NCBI GenBank assembly: GCA_947259675.1
Contig: CAMYNE010000118.1
Location: 1 to 7,768, forward strand
Origin: an uncultured Pirellulaceae bacterium
GTDB lineage: Bacteria; Planctomycetota; Planctomycetia; Pirellulales; Pirellulaceae
DNA length: 7,768 nt
Direction of reading: 5' to 3'
Part shown: piece by piece, positions 1 to 6,547 of the stretch
How positions within the stretch are numbered: position 1 is the first letter of the stretch
How the letters are laid out: every line of letters starts with the position of its first letter
The notes under the pieces: generated by a model
What the model was told of the DNA's origin: nothing
Seen by the model: the letters and a program-made list of their open reading frames with translations, nothing else
Databases searched by the model: none
Position numbers and translations under genes: made by a program

Positions 1-1440
1 CCTTTTCGCGGGCGGCGAGTTTTCGTCAACATCGCCTGATTCCGCGTTCTTCCAACTACAGTCAAAGGACAATTTACGAAGCCCGTAGTCATCGATTGTG
101 TCATAGCCAACTGGCAATATGGCTCGCGGGACAACCAGGCCGCTAATCCCAAGCAACTCGGCGCGAACCTTGGGAGGCATGTCTTCTTTGATCGTAATCG
201 AAAACTTCGATGGACGGTTACTGGCCAGCCCTGAATCGTCAATGAGTTCGAACTCGTATTCGCCTCCGGACAACGGTTGATTATCTGTTTTGGGGATGAC
301 GACTTTGAAGTCTTCCTTCTCGTTATCCACCGCGTCCATTTCGATGACGTCGTCGCCACGCACGAGATTACAGCGGCCGAGCCGTTTATTGGACTTAATC
401 GCAACGGCAAGTCTGCTGCCTGATAAAACGCTATGCGGCCCGCTTCCAACAAGTGGTAGCGATTCGATACCGGTGTACTTTGGAAGTAAGGCGTTGATTT
501 GCAAGTCTTCAATCGAGGGAGGTTCAACCAGTTGGACTTGAACCCAGTCGGTTATATCATCGCCACCGGAGGCCCGAAAACGGAATTTGGACGAGACGTT
601 ATGAAACACGAACACGTGTTCGCGACCATCCAGTTTTCCTGTTGGTTTCATCCGATGGGTCGTTCGTCCTGTGGGACCGTCAACTTCAAGCGCAACGTCG
701 ACGTTTGGATCACGGCTTTCCTCAGTGACTTGGACAAGTTGCCGTTGATCGGAACCACGTGGGACAATCAGTCGCCCGTCGACCGCTCCGACAATCTCCA
801 AATAGGTAGCTTGGGGCCACTGATCGTTTGTCAGCAGAATGTTTCGGTTGAACCAGGTGCTCAAAAACCTGGTTTGATTGACACCGATGGCCAAAATCGC
901 AAAAAGAAACAGCCCCACTCCAAGGATCAGCCAATTAGTAAGACTTTTGGAGCCATCGAGCGATTTCGAAAAGTTGATTTTTTCGGCTTGTGCGACGCCT
1001 CCTCGAATCGTGGCATTGGCCAATTCAGCGGAAACTCCCGATGCAATCAAATTCTTTTCGCGAGCCAGCTGATAACTACTGATCAGGCTTTCGTTCAACT
1101 CCGGATTTTTTTTTTCAATCTCGTAAATCAACGAATCGTCGTTTGGACGGTTCGTTAGTGGGCGAATGACCCGCCACAAGAAGAAGAGGACCGCGACGAC
1201 CGAGATGACCACCAGCATGATCAGACGCTGAGCAAAATCCATTTTGAAGGCCCGGTCCAGCACCATGTCAAATGCCAGAATGCTCAACAGCACCATCAGC
1301 CAGCGACCGAGGCCGTGAACGATAATCCAATTCAGCAGCTGTCGGCGCAAGCGACTTAGCCGCGACAAAACTGACCTTGGAATCGGTTCGATAGATGAAG
1401 CTGTTGCCATATTGCAGTCAAAACCTAAGTTGTTCGCCAT
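1..1440 (-). CDS. Large membrane protein with three N-terminal helices and an extracytoplasmic region (3' end outside window)
   Basis: An uninterrupted frame of 480 codons runs from ATG 1440 to the left edge, checked codon by codon, with no stop. Residues 1-40 are basic and cytoplasm-like. Hydrophobic segments lie at about 46-60 (WLMVLLSILAF), 72-92 (RLIMLVVISVVAVLFFLW) and 169-187 (WLILGVGLFLFAILAIG). A soluble, amphipathic stretch (about 97-168) separates helices 2 and 3. After helix 3 come about 290 residues of beta-rich, Ig-like sequence, for example GGEYEFELIDDSGLAS near 254-269, probably extracytoplasmic. The gene starts 5 nt after the stop of the VWA/GATase gene, so translational coupling is likely; a second in-frame ATG at 1410 has weaker upstream sequence. 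It resembles the large uncharacterised (DUF4175-like) membrane proteins that follow BatA-type genes in planctomycetes. That family name is a resemblance only, and no catalytic motif is visible. An A10 run lies in codons 109-112. Confidence 0.85.
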   Translation of the reverse strand, partial: MANNLGFDCNMATASSIEPIPRSVLSRLSRLRRQLLNWIIVHGLGRWLMVLLSILAFDMVLDRAFKMDFAQRLIMLVVISVVAVLFFLWRVIRPLTNRPNDDSLIYEIEKKNPELNESLISSYQLAREKNLIASGVSAELANATIRGGVAQAEKINFSKSLDGSKSLTNWLILGVGLFLFAILAIGVNQTRFLSTWFNRNILLTNDQWPQATYLEIVGAVDGRLIVPRGSDQRQLVQVTEESRDPNVDVALEVDGPTGRTTHRMKPTGKLDGREHVFVFHNVSSKFRFRASGGDDITDWVQVQLVEPPSIEDLQINALLPKYTGIESLPLVGSGPHSVLSGSRLAVAIKSNKRLGRCNLVRGDDVIEMDAVDNEKEDFKVVIPKTDNQPLSGGEYEFELIDDSGLASNRPSKFSITIKEDMPPKVRAELLGISGLVVPRAILPVGYDTIDDYGLRKLSFDCSWKNAESGDVDENSPPAKR

Positions 1441-1448
1441 CAATCCTA
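1438..1448 (-). promoter_or_regulatory. Stop/ribosome-site/start overlap coupling two genes
   Basis: The sequence TAGGATTGATG contains the TAG stop of the VWA/GATase gene, a short AGGA that can act as a partial Shine-Dalgarno, and the ATG of the next gene 5 nt after the stop. This supports start 1440 over the second ATG at 1410 and suggests translational coupling. Confidence 0.5.
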
Positions 1449-3959
1449 TAAAAGCTTAAACCACTTTCGCGTTGCCCATTCAATCGATAGTAGCAAGACA
1501 GGCAGTAAAAACGCGAAGAAACGGAAATATTTGTTCAAATCCCAAATCGGTTCGGGAGGACTGTTAAATTCGGCTCGCGTTACCAGGGTGGGCAAAGCGT
1601 CCACCAGTTTGTCGAGCTCGTCGAGACGAAACGACCGTCCACCCGACTGAGCCGCAATCTCGCGCATCATTTTTTCGTTCAGCCAATACGCTCCTGATTC
1701 TGCGCTTGGTGGTACCACGCGGAAGTCAATAGGTTCGACAAGTTCTTCATTTCCATCGACGCCGCCTACGTTCAGCGTGGCGGAAAAGTTGCCGGTTCGC
1801 TGCGCGACAAAGGTCCCTTCATAGCGACCCTCTTGCTGCGGCAGCATTTTCATTTGAATTTTCTGAATGCGACCCTCACCCGTTTTTACCAAAGCCTCTA
1901 CCGAGGGTTGGGTCGATGGCTGGAACTGCTGATCAAGTAACCGCGCGATCATCGTGACTCGGTCACCCAATTCGTATTCCGTTTTGTCCGTGTCGACAAA
2001 TCCGCGTCGCGAACCCTGGAGCGAACGAGTTTCCACAAGGTAACGAATTACCTGAATCCAGAATCGGTCAAAGTATTGAGCCTGCAAGCCAATCGGTCGC
2101 CAGGTCCAGGTGCCGTCAAAGCCAATGTACAAAACGGAGCCGGCACCGTACCGTCCCGTCACCATCAGCGGCTGGTTGCCTTCCGCATTCACCTGTTCAC
2201 CGCGCTCCATGAGCACGCGTGCGGTCGGTTTTGCTGATAACGTCGGAAAGTTCCAGGGGATTCCGGGCATCAATTCCCAGATTTTTTTAGTCTCGGCCGG
2301 ATCGCTGCGAAAGCTCATTACCGGATGATCGAGGTTATGATTAACCAGCAGCATTCGTCCGGGGCGATCTTCGATGGCTTCGGCAAGCGCTTCGGTTGTA
2401 TCGATATATTCGATATCACCAAAATTGACCGGCAGAATCTCTCGAATCTTTTTCAGTCGATTCATCGTAACGAATTCACTGGTGAATTGCCGGCCTGCCA
2501 TGAACATCAGGCCACCCGCTTTGTACCGACAAAATGCTTCCAGTTGATCCATCCAGTCTTGATCAAACTCTTGCGGATTCGGGTCGATCATGAGGATCAC
2601 ATTGAACTTTCCCAGCTCTTCAATCGTCCGCGGCAGACGCGAAATGGGCTCGTTACCTTCCTGGGCGCTGGTTTCGTCCTTCGACTGCAACCAGCAGCTC
2701 AATGAGATATTTGGGTCGCGTCTCAACAGCCATTGAACATGTAGATAGTCCCAGTTGGGCAAGCCAGAGATAAGCAGGACTTTAACTTTTTCATCGACCA
2801 CTTCGAGTACCGAAGAAAGCTTGGCGTTATCGTTGCTTTCGAGTTCGTCTTCCAGGATATCCGTTTGCACCGTGAATACGTATTCTCCCGGTTGGTTGAG
2901 CACATGATCGAAATCGACACGAATACGACCGCCATTTTCCGGAACGTCGACATTTTTTGATTTGATTTGTTTGGCACTACCGGGCTGTCCTGTACGCGGG
3001 TCAACCATCTGCTCAACAAGCGTGACTTTCACCTGATCGGGCAAGCCAGCTTCGCCGCGTTGAGTGGTTTGCAGCAGCGCTTCAACTTCAAACGGCTCGT
3101 CCGGATAAGCCTTGTTGCGAACATAGACTTCATTGACGGCAAGATTTTTTGGTGGATTCGGATCACCGATTCCAATGGTATAAATTGGAATCTCCAATTC
3201 GGCGGCTTTGCGTGCAAGTTCTAGAGGATCCTCGGAGCCGTTATGTTGAAAATCGCCAGCGAGGACGATTGCCGACAAGCGGTTGGAGTCATCGAGGGTT
3301 TCCCTAAGGGCCTGCCAAATGTCCGTTCCCAATCCCGATGGGTTGAGGTCAGGAATCGTTTCCCGGATCAGTCCCAAATTTGCATCGTCTGGAGTGTCTT
3401 TTTTTGCTTCTTCCGGGTCCTCTGTATCCTTGCGAGTAATTGCGGGAATTACAGCGACCGGGGTAACTCCGTCCGAAAAATTAATGACGCGCACGGCGCC
3501 TTTGTCGCGGATTTTGAGCAGCAGGTCCTGATTCTTGTTGATCGCTCCGTTGAGCAATTCAGACCTGACGATTTGGCCTGAACGAATGTCGTTTACGTCT
3601 AGTCCTGAGGCCGCTGCCAGTTGATTTGCCTGGTCTTCACTGCGATAACGATCTCCGCGTCCGAACGAAAGAGATGCGTCTCGCAAGAACGCAATGGTCG
3701 GTTTGATTTCGTTGACCTGTTGATAAAACACCGACGGTTTCAAAAACAAGGCGACCAAGCTGAGCAAGACTGCCAGTCTCAGCCCTGCCATAAAAAGTTT
3801 AACGGGCATCGGACAAGTGTTTATTTCCCGTCGATAAAGCCAAAAGACGCCGAATGCAATTGCCGCCAGAACCGCAAGCAACACGAACACTCCCCAGGAT
3901 TCGGGCAGGTTGGCCCATTGCAGTCTGGGAGTCCCAGCGCGTGTTGGGTCGTCGCCCAT
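1446..3959 (-). CDS. Membrane-anchored VWA-like / glutamine-amidotransferase-like protein
   Basis: A complete protein of 837 residues from ATG 3959. Two N-terminal helices (about 22-42 and 55-74) are followed by a VWA-like domain. Its first strand, TIAFLRDASLSF, carries a MIDAS-type DxSxS (D94-S98). A GTDI motif (T212) and AGDFQHN (D236) fit the other MIDAS positions. Beta-sandwich sequence follows (about 270-385). A GATase-like domain starts at VKVLLISGLPNWDYLHVQWL (392-411) and includes GGLMFMAG (482-489) and GAGSVLYIGFDGTW (605-618). The nucleophile-elbow position has no Cys, so amidotransferase activity is unlikely. A last helix (about 811-828) is followed by the basic end RKWFKLL, so the bulk should be extracytoplasmic with the tail inside. 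The charged stretch at about 176-194 looks like a loop insertion in the VWA fold. An in-frame GTG at 3998 would give 850 residues and would add QLIGEGGFLQWI, which looks like real protein; neither start has a strong Shine-Dalgarno. Extension further upstream would overlap the previous gene and is rejected. Probable role: a structural or metal-dependent binding subunit of a BatA-type membrane complex. Confidence 0.88.
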   Translation of the reverse strand: MGDDPTRAGTPRLQWANLPESWGVFVLLAVLAAIAFGVFWLYRREINTCPMPVKLFMAGLRLAVLLSLVALFLKPSVFYQQVNEIKPTIAFLRDASLSFGRGDRYRSEDQANQLAAASGLDVNDIRSGQIVRSELLNGAINKNQDLLLKIRDKGAVRVINFSDGVTPVAVIPAITRKDTEDPEEAKKDTPDDANLGLIRETIPDLNPSGLGTDIWQALRETLDDSNRLSAIVLAGDFQHNGSEDPLELARKAAELEIPIYTIGIGDPNPPKNLAVNEVYVRNKAYPDEPFEVEALLQTTQRGEAGLPDQVKVTLVEQMVDPRTGQPGSAKQIKSKNVDVPENGGRIRVDFDHVLNQPGEYVFTVQTDILEDELESNDNAKLSSVLEVVDEKVKVLLISGLPNWDYLHVQWLLRRDPNISLSCWLQSKDETSAQEGNEPISRLPRTIEELGKFNVILMIDPNPQEFDQDWMDQLEAFCRYKAGGLMFMAGRQFTSEFVTMNRLKKIREILPVNFGDIEYIDTTEALAEAIEDRPGRMLLVNHNLDHPVMSFRSDPAETKKIWELMPGIPWNFPTLSAKPTARVLMERGEQVNAEGNQPLMVTGRYGAGSVLYIGFDGTWTWRPIGLQAQYFDRFWIQVIRYLVETRSLQGSRRGFVDTDKTEYELGDRVTMIARLLDQQFQPSTQPSVEALVKTGEGRIQKIQMKMLPQQEGRYEGTFVAQRTGNFSATLNVGGVDGNEELVEPIDFRVVPPSAESGAYWLNEKMMREIAAQSGGRSFRLDELDKLVDALPTLVTRAEFNSPPEPIWDLNKYFRFFAFLLPVLLLSIEWATRKWFKLL

Positions 3960-4023
3960 GATCCACTGGAGAAATCCGCCTTCGCCAATCAGTTGCACTT
4001 GTGTCTCTTGGTCTGAAAAAAAT
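3960..4023 (-). other. Short intergenic gap with T7 run
   Basis: The 64 nt between the propeller gene stop and ATG 3959 begin with a run of seven T on the minus strand right after the TAA. No GC-rich hairpin precedes it, so a terminator is not supported. The second half (from GTG 3998) may be coding if the VWA/GATase gene starts at that GTG. No promoter could be recognised. Confidence 0.45.
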
Positions 4024-6483
4024 TTAGTTGGTTGATTCTGATTTCGATTCAGCTGGCCATAACGCGTAAACCCGATTGCCTCCGTGAACCCAGATTTGTT
4101 TGCCATCGCTGTAGAGGTTGCCGACCGGAGCGTCGGTTCCCAGATCGACGTCAACGACGGCGAGTCTTTTGGCGTCGACGCCATCGCCATCTAGATCAAA
4201 CTTGTAAATCGAATCGGCCACCGGAATGTAAATACCATTGGGAGTCAGCATTCCGCGTCCATAGGATGTTTTTCCATCGAATATCTGTTCGCCGCCCCAC
4301 ACCATTCGGCCTTCTTCATTCAGATTAAAGGCCACCACGGTTTCGCGACCCGCCGCATAAAGAACTCCATCGTAAACACCCAACAAGTAGTCTACTTTCT
4401 TGCTGCGTGGATCGTTGGGATTCTGCCAGATGATTTCACCGGTGTTTCGATCAAACGAATTTACGCGGTTGGTATCAGACGAAAAACAAATCATCTGCCG
4501 ACCAAAAGGAATGACGACGTCATTTGACCAGCCGTCGAAATTGGTTTTCGGATTGCTCCAGTTGAGGCGGCGAAAGGTTTTGTCGATTGTACCGTCGCGT
4601 TGATAGCGACGAGCGAATCGAACCATCCCCGTTGATGGATCAAGAATATAAACAACGCCCATTCCACAAGAAACGAACAAGTCGCTGCCATCGAGAGACA
4701 GATTAATTGCCGGCCAGGCAGCCGCTCCAGTTTCCGGTTCGTCACCAAGGAAGGATTTCCAGACCGTTTTGCCTGCCTGGGCAGGGTCGATCGCATAAAT
4801 CCAAATCGCCCCGGCATGATTAACGGCTGCCAGGAGTAAATTCCCGTAACCGATCGGGGCCGACATGAACCCACCGGTGTGCATCCATGGGCTTTCATGG
4901 TCGACGTGGGTTATCTCGTCCTCCTGCTTCGGAAGTGTCCACAATGTCATTCCAGATTTTACGTCGTAGGCGGTCAGGAAATTCGAGCGCGTGCGGCGAA
5001 AACTGGCATTCCACTGCGCGGTTGGCAATTTGTCAAAGGATCTGTTTTCGTTGTCGAATCGCCGACCTTCGATCGAATACAAGTTTCCGTCGTGAATCGA
5101 GGCCTGGAGGAAAATCTCGTCGCCAAATAACTGAACTTCGTACGGCTGTGTCGGGTCATTGGTTTCGAAGTTGGCTCCTCGCCGACGTCCATAGTTTCCA
5201 AAACTTCGTCGTACGGACTGGAGGTTCTTGGTCGCGTCGTCCATCATAAAACTGTTCCGCCACAACGACCGCCAGTCTGGAAGGAACTCGTGGGCTTTGT
5301 CGCTGTTACGAGCCGCTTTTCGAATCTGCTCGGTATCCCACGCCGACATGTCGGCGGCCGACTTGAAAAAGACTTTGCCGGAATCGAACAAGAGGTGGCC
5401 GGTCGGGCGCCAGTTTTTGTCCTTCCAGGCTTTGACGATTTTGTCTTCTTCCAAGTTCATCGTGTCGCGGGCGATTTTGCCGAAAGAACGCTCCCCTGAG
5501 AGGGTGCCGCCGGTGATATCTATTGAGTTGTTATATTTGCGTTTGGGTTCGTAATAGAACTGCCAGATTGCCACCAAATCTGACTTCAGCATTTGTTCAG
5601 GAACGTTGGGCATAACGCCAAACCGTTTGGAATTACCAAGCGGGCAAGTCCAGGACGTGTTGACGACGGAATTGTTCTCTTCCGTGATCTGGCCAAGGGA
5701 CTGCCGCACCATTTTGACTTGATCGTATACCGAATCGTCGCCAGCATCCGTCGCCATAGCCAGTGAAGCCTCTGCCAGTTCGGGTTCGCCCAAAAACGAC
5801 TGGCAGAGTGCAATCCGCGCGTAGACTTGTGCGATCGAAATCGAGGGGTCGGGGTATTGAGTTACGATTTTCTCGAACATTCGTCGAGCACCGATAAAAT
5901 CGTATTCATCCAGGTAGATGCACCCGAGTTTGAAGGCCGCATCATCGCCCAGCGAACTGAGGAAATACTGGCGTACGACCTGGTTCAGACTGGTGGTCGG
6001 ATTGTATGGATCGGCCTGAGCCATGATTTCTTTGGCGCTGGCATCAGCCGTAATCCGATAATTTTTCAGCCCCTCCGGAGGCAGCGCGGCAATGATTTTC
6101 TCGACTTGTTGGACGAGCGAGAAATAGGTGGTATCGTCTTGGGAGAATAATGCGTCTCCACTTTGCAACAGGACCGCTTGCCAGAGCTGTGACGCAAATC
6201 GATAGTTTCCGTCTTTGCGGAAGCGGTCGGCTTTCTCAAGAATTGATTCAAGTCGCGGGTCAGTCTTCAGCGTCGCCCCTGTTTCGGGAAAGGGTTCTTG
6301 AGCGGATTGCGGTCGGCCCCCGAAAACAATCAGCGGAATATTGTTTCTGATTGGTTGATTGATTCGAATTTGAATAGGATTCGGTGGATCGATAACTCGT
6401 TGAGCCAAAATGATGTTGACCTGAGCCCAAACGACGATCAGCGCAACGAATGATATGCTGGACGAGTTCGTAAAAATCTTCAT
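4024..6483 (-). CDS. Secreted TPR plus PQQ-type beta-propeller repeat protein
   Basis: Starting at ATG 6483 the product has 819 residues. Residues 1-28 form a good signal peptide (MKIFTN, then a hydrophobic core, then IILAQ, with likely cleavage after A27). A Pro-rich linker follows, then a helical region with TPR character (about 75-265), for example DAAFKLGCIYLDEYDFIGAR at 181-200. The middle (about 270-450) is unassigned. The C-terminal half has repeated propeller-blade strands of the type xYDxxTGxxxW: AYDVKSGMTLW (505-515), IYAIDPAQAGKTVW (562-575), VYILDPSTGMVRF (611-623), VNSFDRNTGEIIW (674-686) and VVAFNLNEEGRMVW (716-729), with the last blade ending NRVYALWP. These are PQQ/BamB-like repeats; whether PQQ is bound cannot be told, and a binding or scaffold role outside the membrane is more likely. 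AGGAG lies 8 nt before this ATG. The same frame is open upstream into the BatA-like gene, so automated annotation would merge the two into one protein. The signal peptide and ribosome site argue for an independent start. Confidence 0.85.
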   Translation of the reverse strand: MKIFTNSSSISFVALIVVWAQVNIILAQRVIDPPNPIQIRINQPIRNNIPLIVFGGRPQSAQEPFPETGATLKTDPRLESILEKADRFRKDGNYRFASQLWQAVLLQSGDALFSQDDTTYFSLVQQVEKIIAALPPEGLKNYRITADASAKEIMAQADPYNPTTSLNQVVRQYFLSSLGDDAAFKLGCIYLDEYDFIGARRMFEKIVTQYPDPSISIAQVYARIALCQSFLGEPELAEASLAMATDAGDDSVYDQVKMVRQSLGQITEENNSVVNTSWTCPLGNSKRFGVMPNVPEQMLKSDLVAIWQFYYEPKRKYNNSIDITGGTLSGERSFGKIARDTMNLEEDKIVKAWKDKNWRPTGHLLFDSGKVFFKSAADMSAWDTEQIRKAARNSDKAHEFLPDWRSLWRNSFMMDDATKNLQSVRRSFGNYGRRRGANFETNDPTQPYEVQLFGDEIFLQASIHDGNLYSIEGRRFDNENRSFDKLPTAQWNASFRRTRSNFLTAYDVKSGMTLWTLPKQEDEITHVDHESPWMHTGGFMSAPIGYGNLLLAAVNHAGAIWIYAIDPAQAGKTVWKSFLGDEPETGAAAWPAINLSLDGSDLFVSCGMGVVYILDPSTGMVRFARRYQRDGTIDKTFRRLNWSNPKTNFDGWSNDVVIPFGRQMICFSSDTNRVNSFDRNTGEIIWQNPNDPRSKKVDYLLGVYDGVLYAAGRETVVAFNLNEEGRMVWGGEQIFDGKTSYGRGMLTPNGIYIPVADSIYKFDLDGDGVDAKRLAVVDVDLGTDAPVGNLYSDGKQIWVHGGNRVYALWPAESKSESTN

Positions 6484-6487
6484 CGGA

Positions 6488-6547
6488 TTATCTCCTGCGA
6501 CCGAACCACCAACCCAAGAACTGTTCGCCTTGTCTCCGAAAAAGTCA
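6488..6547 (-). other. Frameshift/deletion scar joining two genes
   Basis: In the upstream gene's frame this stretch reads DFFGDKANSSWVGGSVAGDN and leads in frame to the next gene's ATG. In the shifted frame there is a TGA at 6547-6545, then LFRRQGEQFLGWWFGRRR and TAA at 6490-6488. The frame change therefore falls between about 6544 and 6527. The GWWFGRRR ending directly before the next gene's start is what one expects of an intact BatA-like C-terminus. The hydrophobic residues that should precede EQFL are not encoded in any frame here. That favours a deletion over a single-base slip, although a loss of one T from the T run at 6543-6539 would also restore the frame. Confidence 0.6.
6492..6496 (-). 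promoter_or_regulatory. Shine-Dalgarno for the TPR/propeller gene
   Basis: AGGAG lies 8 nt before ATG 6483. It is embedded in the Arg codons CGC AGG AGA of the presumed original end of the upstream gene. The TAA at 6490-6488 sits between the site and the ATG, a layout typical of translationally coupled neighbours. It decides in favour of 6483 as a real start even though the frame is open upstream. Confidence 0.7.

Noticed and set aside
499..1158. Plus-strand 219-residue open frame
   Set aside because: It lies entirely opposite the large membrane protein gene, which is open for 480 codons with clear helices and domain-like sequence. The plus-strand translation has no recognisable features.
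3621..4016. Plus-strand 131-residue open frame opposite the VWA/GATase gene
   Set aside because: A shadow of the N-terminal coding region on the minus strand, with low-complexity and Cys/Gln-rich translation and no motif.
4010..4030. Possible terminator after the propeller gene
   Set aside because: There is a T7 run but no stable GC-rich stem before it, and the next operon gene begins shortly afterwards.
3960..4190. N-terminal extension of the VWA/GATase gene to an ATG at 4190
   Set aside because: It would overlap the end of the propeller gene by 167 nt in another frame. The extra residues look like out-of-frame translation, and the overlap ends in a T-rich gap.
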